In this document: in pieces, positions 8,070 to 16,108 of the stretch
How positions within the stretch are numbered: the stretch's first letter is position 1
Layout of the letters: every line of letters begins with the position of its first letter
Source: Nocardia bhagyanarayanae
GTDB lineage: Bacteria; Actinomycetota; Actinomycetes; Mycobacteriales; Mycobacteriaceae
Reading direction: 5' to 3'
NCBI RefSeq assembly: GCF_006716565.1
Contig: NZ_VFPG01000001.1
Coordinates: 2,852,001-2,916,000 of the forward strand
Length of the DNA stretch: 64,000 nucleotides
Program-made: the position numbers and the translations under genes
The notes under the pieces: model-generated
What the model was told of the DNA's origin: nothing
Databases searched by the model: none
What the model saw: the letters and a program-made list of their open reading frames with translations, nothing else

Positions 8070-8843
8070 TCAGCGCAACGGCGCCTCCGGCTGCACCTCG
8101 ACCAGCACCAAATGCGCCCCTCTCGGCGCCGACACCACCGCCACCACCGCCGCCGCGAGATCGCTCGCCCGCAACATGTGCGGGTGCCGGGCGAACCCCC
8201 ACACCTTCCAATCCTCGAGCAGCGGCCCGACGACCTCCGGGGTCGAGTCCATGCCCATGTTGGTCAGCGTCGGGCCGGGCCGCACCACCGAGGCGCGAAT
8301 CCCGCTGCCTTCCAACTCCATTCGCAACTGAACCGCCATCGCCTCGAGTCCGGCCTTGGCCGCGCTGTACGCGCCGGTGCGCGGACGCGGCTCGGGCGCG
8401 CAGTCGGAGCCGATGAGCACGACGTCGCCGCGCCGCCTTTCGAGCATGCCGGGCAGCACCCGGTGCACCAGCCGCTGCGCGCCGACCAGGTGCACGTGGA
8501 CCTGGTGCAGGAATCGTTCCGGATCCATCTCCTGCACCAGCGAGAATTCGATGTCGCCCGCGCCGGACACCAGGATCTCGGCGGGTCCGAGTTCGCGCTC
8601 CGCGGCGGTGACGAACTCGTCCACCGAGTCCGCGTCGGTGACGTCGAGCCGGTGCGCGTAGGCGGCGCCGCCGTCGGCGCGGATCTTGGCCGCGAGTTCC
8701 TCGCAGAGTTCGACGCGCCGTGCGCCGAGCGCGACCGGGTGGCCCAGTTCGGCGAGCGCGAGCGCGGTCGCGGCGCCGATACCGGAGGAGGCGCCCGCGA
8801 TCAGCGAGGGCCTGCGGTCGGGGTGGGGTTCGTAGCGGGGCAT
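8070..8843 (-). CDS. Short-chain dehydrogenase/reductase (Rv0765c-like)
   Basis: A 257-residue classical SDR. It has the GASSGIG nucleotide-binding motif near residue 17, the NNAG-equivalent SGAG, a serine in LIGSDCAP and the catalytic pair YSAAK. These enzymes oxidise alcohols or reduce ketones with NAD(P)H. The start ATG directly abuts the P450 stop (TAG-ATG), so translation is coupled and the two act together, plausibly by oxidising an alcohol made by the P450. The pair matches Rv0765c-Rv0766c of M. tuberculosis. The substrate is unknown. Confidence 0.88.
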   Translation of the reverse strand: MPRYEPHPDRRPSLIAGASSGIGAATALALAELGHPVALGARRVELCEELAAKIRADGGAAYAHRLDVTDADSVDEFVTAAERELGPAEILVSGAGDIEFSLVQEMDPERFLHQVHVHLVGAQRLVHRVLPGMLERRRGDVVLIGSDCAPEPRPRTGAYSAAKAGLEAMAVQLRMELEGSGIRASVVRPGPTLTNMGMDSTPEVVGPLLEDWKVWGFARHPHMLRASDLAAAVVAVVSAPRGAHLVLVEVQPEAPLR

Positions 8844-10046
8844 CTACCTCTCCACGGTCATGGGAAGGGCGGCGAAGCCGCGGACATTGGTCGAGTGCAC
8901 GCGCACGATGCCGCTGTGGGCGACGCGGTAGGCGGGCACCCGAGCGACGAATTCACGCAGGGCGACACCGGCTTCCAGGCGCGCCAGGTGGGCGCCGAGG
9001 CAGAAGTGCACGCCCGCACCGAAACTGGCGAGCTTGCCTTTGTCGGGCCGATCGATGCGGTAGGTGTCGGCGTCGTCGAAAACAGCGGAATCGCGGTTGG
9101 CCGAACCGATCAGCAGCAGCACCTTCGCGCCCGCGGGAATCGTCGCGCCGTGGTAGTCGAGATCGGCGGTAGCGGTGCGCGCCACGATCTGGCTCGACGT
9201 GTCGTAGCGCAGCGTCTCCTCGACCCAATCCGGCACCAGGCCGGGATCGGCCACCACCTTCGCGTATTCGGCGGGGTGCCGCGCCGCCCAGTACAGCGCG
9301 TTGCCGAGCAGTTTCGTGGTGGTCTCGTTCCCCGCGACCACCATCAGGAACATGAAGCCGATGATCTCCTGATCGCTGAGCTGGTCGCCGTCGATATCGG
9401 CGTCCAGCAGCGCGGAGACCAGATCGTCGCCGGGGTTCCCGCGGCGCTCGGCGACCATGTCGGTGTAGTAGCCGAATAGTTCGATCGAGGCCTCGACGGC
9501 CGCCATCGGCACGTCGAGCACGCCGTCCTCGCGGTGCACCACGAGATCGGCGAGGCGGCGGATCTCCGCGCGATCCGGTTCCGGAACGCCCATCAGCTCG
9601 GAGATCACGTCCATCGGCAGCTTGCCCGCGAAATCCTCGATCCAGTCGAAGCTTTCGCGCGTCAGAGCGGGCTCGAGGTAGGCGAGGGTGATCTCGCGGA
9701 TGCGCTCTTCCATCTCCGCGACCCGCCGCGGCGTGAAGCCCTTGTAGACGAGCTTGCGCATCCGCATGTGCCGCGGATCGTCCATGGCCAGGAACGACAT
9801 CACCCGGTGCGCGTGCGGTCCCCACGCGGCCGGGTCGAGCGAGACGCCGTTGGCGCTGGAGAGCCGGGTGGCGTCGCGGAATCCGGCCGTCACGTCGGCG
9901 TGCCTGGAGAGCGCCCAGAAGTCCAGGTCGGGGTTGTGGAAGAGCGGCGCCTCGGTCCGCAGCCGCCGGTAGGTGGGGTACGGATCGTCGTGGAAGCGGT
10001 AGTCGTACGGGTCGAAGGTCAGCGGTTCCAGGGAGGCTGCCGTCAT
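8844..10046 (-). CDS. Cytochrome P450, CYP123-like
   Basis: A 400-residue soluble bacterial P450. The I-helix oxygen-binding motif is VAGNETTT, the K-helix ExxR is in VEETLRYD, and the heme-ligand loop is FGAGVHFCLGAHLAR with its Cys. Long stretches (DPYDYRFHDDPYPTYRRLR, AGKLPMDVISELMGVP, ETLRYDTSSQ, VRVHSTNVRGFA) agree closely with M. tuberculosis CYP123A1 (Rv0766c) as I remember it. It is a monooxygenase needing ferredoxin and reductase, neither of which is encoded nearby. GGAGAG precedes ATG 10046. Unlike M. tuberculosis, no cyp51 follows in this operon. Its promoter shares an operator with the divergent aldA operon. Confidence 0.92.
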   Translation of the reverse strand: MTAASLEPLTFDPYDYRFHDDPYPTYRRLRTEAPLFHNPDLDFWALSRHADVTAGFRDATRLSSANGVSLDPAAWGPHAHRVMSFLAMDDPRHMRMRKLVYKGFTPRRVAEMEERIREITLAYLEPALTRESFDWIEDFAGKLPMDVISELMGVPEPDRAEIRRLADLVVHREDGVLDVPMAAVEASIELFGYYTDMVAERRGNPGDDLVSALLDADIDGDQLSDQEIIGFMFLMVVAGNETTTKLLGNALYWAARHPAEYAKVVADPGLVPDWVEETLRYDTSSQIVARTATADLDYHGATIPAGAKVLLLIGSANRDSAVFDDADTYRIDRPDKGKLASFGAGVHFCLGAHLARLEAGVALREFVARVPAYRVAHSGIVRVHSTNVRGFAALPMTVER

Positions 10047-10122
10047 GGTGCTCTCCGATGATTCCGTAACGAGTTCTTACGCTGGACAGCGAAATCCGCC
10101 GCCCGCGAAGACACATAGCTGG

Positions 10123-10163
10123 ACATGTGTCTGGACAGTACCAGCGCTGCGATATCGAGACAA
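10123..10163 (-). promoter_or_regulatory. P450 operon promoter with TGTC-NN-GACA operator (site 1)
   Basis: On the minus strand TTGTCT (10163-10158) and TACTGT (10140-10135) are 17 nt apart, a plausible sigma-70-type promoter. The -10 box lies inside a 20-bp operator, ACATGTGTCTGGACAGTACC (10123-10142), whose core is the dyad TGTC-TG-GACA. Near-identical operators lie at 10261-10280 and 15334-15353. Binding there would block the P450 promoter. Repression by the cluster's own TetR protein is inference. Confidence 0.6.
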
Positions 10164-10226
10164 TGGATCGGTTGCATACCGTGCCGGGCTGCGGCCGACC
10201 ATGATCGTTGATAGTGAAACATGTTC

Positions 10227-10280
10227 TTGCATCGCGGACTGTGACCGGACTATATTCCGTACACCTGTCCAGACAGTATC
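10227..10280 (+). promoter_or_regulatory. aldA operon promoter with TGTC-NN-GACA operator (site 2)
   Basis: TTGCAT (10227-10232) and TATATT (10251-10256) are 18 nt apart. The 20-bp operator ACACCTGTCCAGACAGTATC (10261-10280, core dyad TGTC-CA-GACA) sits directly after the -10 box over the expected transcription start. It ends just before the GGAG ribosome site and the ATG at 10290. A KstR-like sequence, TGAAACATGTTCTT (10215-10228), overlaps the -35 edge. Confidence 0.62.
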
Positions 10281-10289
10281 GGAGCAACC

Positions 10290-11756
10290 ATGAACAGTCT
10301 CCTGCCCGCCGACGGGTCGCGCCTGTTGATCGACGGCAAACTCCGCCAGGGCGGCGACGGCGTGTTCGAGACGGTGAATCCCGCGACCGAGGAAATCCTC
10401 GGGCTCGCCGCGAACGCCGACGCCGCCGACATGGACGACGCGATCGCCGCCGCGCGCACCGCCTTCGACGACACCGACTGGTCCCGTGACCACGCCTTCC
10501 GCGCCCGGTGCTTGGAACAGTTGCGGACCGCATTGCAGGGTCAGGTCGAAGCGCTTCGCGAGATCACCGTCGCCGAGGCGGGCGCGCCCGTCATGCTCAC
10601 CAAGGGCCCGCAACTGGAGGGGCCGATCGCGGACCTGGCCTTCCCGGCCAACCTCGCCGAAAACTACGCCTGGGAAACCGATCTCGGCATCGCCGAGCCG
10701 ATGGGCATCAAGACCCGAAGGACGCTGCGCCGCGAACCGATCGGCGTGGTCGGCGCCATCACCCCGTGGAACTTCCCGCACCAGATCGGTTTCGCCAAAC
10801 TCGGTCCCGCGCTCGCGGCCGGAAACACCGTCGTGCTCAAGCCCGCTCCCGACACGCCTTGGTGCGCGGCGGCGGTTGGCGCGATCATCGCCGAACAGAC
10901 CGATATCCCGCCGGGTGTGGTGAACATCGTGACCTCGTCGGATCACGGTCTCGGCGCGCGACTTTCGGTCGATCCGCGGGTGGACCTGGTCAGCTTCACC
11001 GGCTCGACGCAGACCGGCAGGCTGGTGATGGCCGCGGCCGCGCCGACACTGAAGAAGACCTTCCTCGAGCTGGGCGGCAAATCCGCGTTCATCGTGCTCG
11101 ACGACGCGAACATCGCCGGAGCTGTTGGCGTGGCAGCGTTTTCGGTGTGCGTGCACGCCGGGCAAGGTTGTGCGCTGACCACCCGCCTGCTGGTGCCGCG
11201 CGCGTCCTACGACGAGGCGGTGCAGGTGGCCGCGGCCGCCATGGGCCGGATCACGCCGGGCGATCCCACCGACCCGGGCACTGTCTGCGGGCCGCTGATC
11301 TCGCGGCGCCAACGCGATCGGGTGCTCGGCTACCTGGACATGGCGCGGGCCGAGGGCGGGCGGATCGTGGTCGGCGGCCGTCGGGCCGACCGGGAACGCG
11401 GCTGGTTCGTCGAGCCGACACTGATCGCCGACCTGCCCAACAGCGCGACGGTCGCGCGCGAGGAGATCTTCGGCCCGGTGCTGGTGATCATCCCGCACGA
11501 CGGCGACGAGGACGCCATCCGCATCGCCAACGATTCCCCCTACGGGCTGTCCGGTTCCGTGTGGGGCGCCGATCCCGAGCGGATCCGGCGCGTCACCGAG
11601 GGCGTGCGCACCGGAACGCTCAGCGTCAACGGCGGCGTCTGGTACTCCGCCGACGCACCGTTCGGCGGTTACAAGCAATCCGGCATCGGCCGCGAGATGG
11701 GCGTGGCCGGCTTCGAGGAATACCTGGAAACCAAGCTGATCGCCACCGCGGGCTGA
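10290..11756 (+). CDS. aldA: NAD(P)+-dependent aldehyde dehydrogenase (AldA, Rv0768-like)
   Basis: A 488-residue aldehyde dehydrogenase with TPWNFPHQIG (cofactor site), FTGSTQTGR, the glutamate in LELGGKSAF, the catalytic cysteine in HAGQGCALTTR, and EEIFGPVLVII. It converts an aldehyde to the carboxylate. GGAG lies 5 nt before the ATG. It is the first gene of a tight rightward operon whose order (aldehyde dehydrogenase, SDR, beta-hydroxyacid dehydrogenase, carboxymuconolactone decarboxylase-like) equals Rv0768-Rv0771 of M. tuberculosis. The context suggests stepwise oxidation of a terpenoid, steroid or alicyclic compound started by the divergent P450 (inference). Confidence 0.9.
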   Translation: MNSLLPADGSRLLIDGKLRQGGDGVFETVNPATEEILGLAANADAADMDDAIAAARTAFDDTDWSRDHAFRARCLEQLRTALQGQVEALREITVAEAGAPVMLTKGPQLEGPIADLAFPANLAENYAWETDLGIAEPMGIKTRRTLRREPIGVVGAITPWNFPHQIGFAKLGPALAAGNTVVLKPAPDTPWCAAAVGAIIAEQTDIPPGVVNIVTSSDHGLGARLSVDPRVDLVSFTGSTQTGRLVMAAAAPTLKKTFLELGGKSAFIVLDDANIAGAVGVAAFSVCVHAGQGCALTTRLLVPRASYDEAVQVAAAAMGRITPGDPTDPGTVCGPLISRRQRDRVLGYLDMARAEGGRIVVGGRRADRERGWFVEPTLIADLPNSATVAREEIFGPVLVIIPHDGDEDAIRIANDSPYGLSGSVWGADPERIRRVTEGVRTGTLSVNGGVWYSADAPFGGYKQSGIGREMGVAGFEEYLETKLIATAG

Positions 11757-11804
11757 AACCCGCAGGACGGCAAGCCGATCGGCAGAGTAGTTGTGGAGGA
11801 CCCC

Positions 11805-12557
11805 ATGGGGCGTTTCGCCGGAAGATCCGTCGTCGTCACCGGTGCCGCGCAGGGCATCGGCGCGGTCTACGCAAAGGCGCTGGCCGAGGAGGGCGCGAAA
11901 GTCGTTGTCGCCGACCGCAATGTGGAGCGTGGCAAGTCCGTCGCCGCGGAAATCGCGGCGGCGGGCGGTACCGCGGTGTTCGGCGAGGTGGACGTCGCCG
12001 ACCCCGAATCGGCCACGGCCCTCGCGGAATTCACCGTCGGCGAGTTCGGCGCGATCGACCACCTGGTGAACAACGCCGCCATCTACGGCGAGATGAAACT
12101 CGACCTGCTGCTGACCGTGCCGTGGGACTACTACAAGAAGTTCATGTCGGTGAACATGGACGGCGCGCTCAATATGACCAGGGCGGTGTACCAGCACATG
12201 GTGCGCGCGGGCGGCGGCTCGATCGTCAACCAGTCGTCCACCGCGGCCTGGGTGTATTCCGGCTTCTACGGTCTCGCCAAGGTCGGCGTCAACGGACTCA
12301 CCCAGCAGTTGGCCTTCGAACTGGGCGGCTCCAAGATCCGCATCAACGCGATCGCGCCCGGACCCATCGACACCGAGGCGACCAAGACCGTGACGCCGGG
12401 CGTCATCGTGGACGACATGATCAAGCGGCTGCCGCTCAAACGGATGGGCACGCCGGAGGATCTGGTCGGCGCCTGCCTGTATCTGCTCTCCGACGACGCC
12501 GCGTGGGTCACCGGGCAGATCTTCAATGTCGACGGCGGACAGATCTTCCGCTCATGA
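11805..12557 (+). CDS. Short-chain dehydrogenase/reductase (Rv0769-like)
   Basis: A 250-residue classical SDR. It has TGAAQGIG at about residues 11-18, the NNAA motif in LVNNAAIYG, the catalytic Ser in NQSSTAAW, YGLAK as the Tyr-Lys pair, and the APGPIDTEA loop. It would interconvert an alcohol and a ketone with NAD(P). ATG 11805 is chosen because GGAGGA lies just upstream; the in-frame GTG at 11793 overlaps that site. The stop overlaps the next start (ATGA), so the genes are translationally coupled. Confidence 0.9.
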   Translation: MGRFAGRSVVVTGAAQGIGAVYAKALAEEGAKVVVADRNVERGKSVAAEIAAAGGTAVFGEVDVADPESATALAEFTVGEFGAIDHLVNNAAIYGEMKLDLLLTVPWDYYKKFMSVNMDGALNMTRAVYQHMVRAGGGSIVNQSSTAAWVYSGFYGLAKVGVNGLTQQLAFELGGSKIRINAIAPGPIDTEATKTVTPGVIVDDMIKRLPLKRMGTPEDLVGACLYLLSDDAAWVTGQIFNVDGGQIFRS

Positions 12558-13417
12558 ACGCACCGCTGCGCGTCGGATTCGTCGGCCTCGGCAATATGGG
12601 CGCGCCGATGGCCCAGCGGCTGCTGGCCTGGCCGGGCGGACTAACCGTGTGCGACACCAGGCCCGAGGCGATGCGCCCGTTCGCCGAAGCCGGTGCGGCG
12701 GTGGCGGATTCGGTATCCGAGGTCGCCGCCGACATCGTCTGTGTCGCGGTGCTCGACGACGCGCAGGTGCGCGCCGTGGTCACCGAACTGTTGGGCGCCG
12801 CCGCGCCGGGGACCGTGATCGCGGTGCACTCCACGATCGCCGATCGGACCGCCGAGGAACTGGCGGCCACCTGCGCCGAACGCGGCATCGATCTCGTCGA
12901 CGCGCCCGTCAGCGGCGGCGGGCCCGGCGCCAAACTGGGTCGGCTCGCGGTCATGGTCGGCGGTAGCGCGACGGCGTTCGAGCGGGTGCGCGAGCCCTTC
13001 GGCTGTTTCGCCGATCTCGTCGTGCACGCCGGGGAAGTCGGCGCGGGGACGCGAATGAAGCTGGCGCGCAACCTTTTGCACTTCGTCGCCTTCACCGCGG
13101 CCACCGAGGCGCAACGGCTCGCCGAGGCCGCGGGACTCGACATCACCACCCTGGGCAAGATCGTCCGGCACTCCGACGCGGTCACCGGCGGACCCGGCGC
13201 CATCATGCTGCGCGACCGCACCGCGCCGATCGAACCGGACGATTTCTGGCTGCCCATCCTGCGCCACGTACGCGACCTCGGCGAGAAGGACCTCGGCCTG
13301 GCGCTGGAACTCGGCGACCGGCTCGCGCTCGACCTGCCGCTGGCCCGCCTCGCGCTCGAGCGCCTCGGTTCCGGTCTCGGCGTCGGCGACAACACCTTCG
13401 AAAGGCAGAACCCATGA
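12554..13417 (+). CDS. NAD(P)-dependent beta-hydroxyacid dehydrogenase (3-hydroxyisobutyrate dehydrogenase family, Rv0770-like)
   Basis: A 287-residue protein of the 6-phosphogluconate/3-hydroxyisobutyrate dehydrogenase family. The N-terminal Rossmann motif is FVGLGNMGAPMA, the substrate-binding motif is DAPVSGGGPGA, and the helix with the catalytic lysine is GTRMKLARNLL; the usual K is retained. It overlaps both neighbours by 4 nt (ATGA). In this operon it probably oxidises a beta-hydroxy acid intermediate. The specific substrate is not deducible. Confidence 0.88.
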   Translation: MNAPLRVGFVGLGNMGAPMAQRLLAWPGGLTVCDTRPEAMRPFAEAGAAVADSVSEVAADIVCVAVLDDAQVRAVVTELLGAAAPGTVIAVHSTIADRTAEELAATCAERGIDLVDAPVSGGGPGAKLGRLAVMVGGSATAFERVREPFGCFADLVVHAGEVGAGTRMKLARNLLHFVAFTAATEAQRLAEAAGLDITTLGKIVRHSDAVTGGPGAIMLRDRTAPIEPDDFWLPILRHVRDLGEKDLGLALELGDRLALDLPLARLALERLGSGLGVGDNTFERQNP

Positions 13418-13827
13418 CCGACAACGCCAACGGCGCAGGCGACTCCGTCCGGCAGCGCGGCCTCGCCAAGATGGCCGAGGTCTACGGCACCGAATTCCAG
13501 GACTACCCAGGCGACCACTTCGCCATGACCGCCGATCACCTCTTCGCGAACGTGTGGTCGCGGCCCGGGCTCAGCGTGCGCGACCGCCGCCTGCTGCTGC
13601 TCGGGGCGCTGACCGCGCAGGGCCTGATGGACACCGCGGGCATCCAGATCGGCGCCGCGCTGCGCAACGGCGAACTCACCGAGGAGCAGCTGCACGAGAT
13701 CGCGCTGTTCCTGTGTCACTACGTGGGTTGGCCGAACGGCACCAAACTCGACTTGTTGGTGGGAACAATCGTGGCGCAGCAGAAGAAAGCCGCGCGGGCC
13801 GCGGCCGACAAGTCCGAGACCGCGTGA
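13414..13827 (+). CDS. Carboxymuconolactone decarboxylase-like protein (Rv0771-like)
   Basis: A 137-residue protein of the CMD/AhpD-like all-helical fold, seen in RDRRLLLLGALTAQG, LTEEQLHEIALFLCHYVGWP and the basic C-terminal tail. Typical family members are 120-190 residues. The AhpD CxxC redox pair is absent, which favours a decarboxylase- or lactonase-like role over peroxidase support. The start overlaps the preceding stop (ATGA). A true 4-carboxymuconolactone decarboxylase role is unproven, because the rest of the protocatechuate pathway is not here. Confidence 0.8.
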   Translation: MTDNANGAGDSVRQRGLAKMAEVYGTEFQDYPGDHFAMTADHLFANVWSRPGLSVRDRRLLLLGALTAQGLMDTAGIQIGAALRNGELTEEQLHEIALFLCHYVGWPNGTKLDLLVGTIVAQQKKAARAAADKSETA

Positions 13828-13855
13828 CATCGCACCGAACCACGAGGAAGCGAAC

Positions 13856-15325
13856 ATGACCGACGCCAAATCCATCCGTCCACTACGCGCCAGCGCGGTC
13901 TCCGAATGGGGGCCATCCGCCGATGTCGTCGTCGCGGGGTACGGCATCGCCGGTGTCTGCGCCGCCATCGAGGCCGCGCGGGCGGGCGCCGACGTGCTCA
14001 TCCTGGAACGCTCCGGCGGATGGGGCGGCGCGGCGGCGATGGCGGGCGGGTTCATCTACCTCGGTGGCGGGACGCCGTTGCAGCGGGCGCTCGGGTTCGA
14101 GGACAGCCCGGAGAACATGGAGAAGTTCCTGCTCGCCGCGCTCGGACCCGGTGTCGACGCGGCCAAGATCGGGGACTACTGCCGCAACAGCGTCGAGCAC
14201 TACAACTGGCTCGTCGCGTGCGGCGTGCCGTTCCGCGAGGCGTTCTGGGGCGAGCCCGGCTGGGAACCGCCGCACGACGAGGGTCTGATGTACTCCGGCG
14301 GCGAGAACGCCGCACCGTTCAACACCTTGGCCACGCCCGCGCCCCGCGGCCACGTCCCGCAGTACGCCGACAAGCGGATCGGGCAGCGCAGCGGCGGCTA
14401 CATGCTCATGAAGCCGCTCGCCGAGACGGCCGAAAAGCTGGGCGTGCGAGTGGAATACGACACTCGCATCCGTCGGCTGATCGTGGACGACGACGATCGG
14501 GTGGTCGGCGTGGTCGCCGCGCACTTCGGCAAGGAGGTCGCGATCCGGGCCGAACGCGGCGTCGTCCTGGCCACCGGCAGCTTCGCCTACGCCGCGCAGA
14601 TGATCGAGGGGTACGCGCCGCGCCTGATCGGCAGGCCCGCCGCCGCCATCGAGGAGCACGACGGCATCGGCATCCGGGTGGCGCAGGCGCTCGGCGCGGA
14701 CCTGGCGCACATGGACGCCACCGAGGTCGCGTTCTTCGGCGACCCGCAGCTGCTGGTGCGCGGCATCCTGGTCAACGGGCGCGGCCAGCGCTACATCGCG
14801 GAGGACACCTATCCCGGCCGGATCGGGCAGGCCACGCTGATCCAGCAGGAGAACCAGGCGTACCTGGTGATCGACGAGGCGTCCTACGAGGCGGCGCTGA
14901 AGACCGTGACCGCGACGCCGTTCTTCCGGCAGCCGCCGACCTGGGTGGCGGAATCGGTCGCCGAGCTCGAGGCCGACATGGGCTTGCCGGAGCGGGCGCT
15001 GCAATCGACCGTCGAGACCTACAACCGGCACGCGGCCGAGGGCAAGGACCCGCTGCTCGGCAAGAAACCGGAATGGGTGCGCCCGATCGGTACGCCGTTG
15101 GCGGCCTTCGACATGCGCAACTTCACCGCGGGATTCACCCTCGGCGGGCTGCGCACCGATCTGGACTCGCGGGTCCTGCACGTCTCCGGTGAACCGATCG
15201 CGGGGCTGTACGCGGCGGGACGCTGTACCTCGGGGCTGTGCGCGGGCGGATACGTCAGCGGGGCCTCGCTCGGCGACGGCAGCTTCTACGGTCGCAGGGC
15301 CGGGGTGGCGGCCGCCAAGAACTGA
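13856..15325 (+). CDS. FAD-dependent oxidoreductase, fumarate reductase/3-ketosteroid dehydrogenase family
   Basis: A 489-residue flavoprotein. The N-terminal dinucleotide fold is VVAGYGIAGVCAAIEAARAG followed by VLILER. Later come VLATGSFAY and the C-terminal FAD-binding segment GLYAAGRCTSGLCAGGYVSG. The overall plan matches the FAD_binding_2 group that contains fumarate reductases and 3-ketosteroid delta-1-dehydrogenases. GAGGAAG precedes the ATG. It has no counterpart in the M. tuberculosis Rv0768-Rv0771 block and is an extra enzyme here. Desaturation of a cyclic ketone is a reasonable guess, not shown. Confidence 0.85.
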   Translation: MTDAKSIRPLRASAVSEWGPSADVVVAGYGIAGVCAAIEAARAGADVLILERSGGWGGAAAMAGGFIYLGGGTPLQRALGFEDSPENMEKFLLAALGPGVDAAKIGDYCRNSVEHYNWLVACGVPFREAFWGEPGWEPPHDEGLMYSGGENAAPFNTLATPAPRGHVPQYADKRIGQRSGGYMLMKPLAETAEKLGVRVEYDTRIRRLIVDDDDRVVGVVAAHFGKEVAIRAERGVVLATGSFAYAAQMIEGYAPRLIGRPAAAIEEHDGIGIRVAQALGADLAHMDATEVAFFGDPQLLVRGILVNGRGQRYIAEDTYPGRIGQATLIQQENQAYLVIDEASYEAALKTVTATPFFRQPPTWVAESVAELEADMGLPERALQSTVETYNRHAAEGKDPLLGKKPEWVRPIGTPLAAFDMRNFTAGFTLGGLRTDLDSRVLHVSGEPIAGLYAAGRCTSGLCAGGYVSGASLGDGSFYGRRAGVAAAKN

Positions 15326-15333
15326 TGGGGACT

Positions 15334-15353
15334 GATAGTGTCTGGACACATGT
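15334..15353. promoter_or_regulatory. TetR-gene operator with TGTC-NN-GACA core (site 3)
   Basis: GATAGTGTCTGGACACATGT reads on the minus strand as ACATGTGTCCAGACACTATC. It aligns with the two operators at 10123 and 10261 along its full 20 bp (consensus ACAYSTGTCYRGACASTAYC). A -10-like TAGTGT (15336-15341) lies inside it, and the ATG at 15350 lies at its edge. Autorepression by the downstream TetR protein is the simplest reading. Confidence 0.65.
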
Positions 15354-15928
15354 CCGAAGGTGATTCCATCATGCTGGAGGCGACCCGGCGTCGCCTCAGC
15401 GGGAAACAGGCCGACACTGTCGACAAACTGACGAAGTCGGCCGTGGAGGTGCTGGCCCGCGAGGGCTTCGCGGGCATGACCATCCGGTTGGTCGCCGCGG
15501 CCGCCGGTGTCGGCACCGCCACGGCCTACACGTATTTCTCCTCCAAGGAACACCTGGTCGCCGAGATCTTCTGGCGTCGCCTCGTCGCCTCGCCGTCGCC
15601 CGCCAGCGAATCCGACGACCCGCACGACCGCGTCGTCGCCGAACTGCGCAACATCGCCATGCTCGTCGCCGACGAGCAGGAACTCTCCGGCGCCGTCACC
15701 AGCGCACTGCTCGGCCGCGACCCCGACGTCGCGCACCTGCGTGACCGCATCGGCGCCGAGATCCGCAAACGCATCCTGCGCGCCCTCGGCCCCGACGCCG
15801 ACCCCGATATCGTCGAATCCCTCGAACTGCTCTACGCGGGCGCCCTGGTCCGCGCGGGCATGGGCTACGCCTCCTACTCCGAAATAGCCGACCGCATCGA
15901 GAAATCCGCGCTTCTCATCCTGAAATAG
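15350..15928 (+). CDS. TetR family transcriptional regulator of the CYP123/aldA cluster
   Basis: About 192 residues. The N-terminal TetR HTH is seen in VEVLAREGFAGMTIRLVAAA, VGTATAYTYFSSKEHLVAEI; a helical ligand-binding domain follows. Three starts are possible: GTG 15338; ATG 15350, 8 nt after TAGTGT and hence a leaderless mRNA; and ATG 15371, with GAAGG 10 nt upstream. I chose 15350 because the -10 box and operator sit directly before it. The gene starts 24 nt after the flavoprotein stop. An operator shared with both divergent operons makes it the likely local repressor, released by a pathway intermediate (inference). Confidence 0.85.
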   Translation: MSEGDSIMLEATRRRLSGKQADTVDKLTKSAVEVLAREGFAGMTIRLVAAAAGVGTATAYTYFSSKEHLVAEIFWRRLVASPSPASESDDPHDRVVAELRNIAMLVADEQELSGAVTSALLGRDPDVAHLRDRIGAEIRKRILRALGPDADPDIVESLELLYAGALVRAGMGYASYSEIADRIEKSALLILK

Positions 15929-16108
15929 GGCGCATTTCCGCCTACGCCCCCGCCGCGCGCGTTCTGATCGAGTTCCGGGACCCGTGGCGAGAAAGTGGAG
16001 ACAGCTGCCCTCTTGGAATCGGGGGTGGGTGAGGTCGGCGTGGCGCACTCGGCGTTTCGCGAGGACACTGAGGACGTAGCGCCCAACTCGTCCCGAGGAG
16101 CACATGCG

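Noticed and set aside
7965..9479. 504-residue plus-strand frame
   Set aside because: Antisense to the SDR and P450 genes, with no domain; composition is that of a shadow frame.
12523..14055. 510-residue antisense frame over the aldA operon
   Set aside because: Overlaps three genes with strong family motifs; its translation has no recognisable domain.
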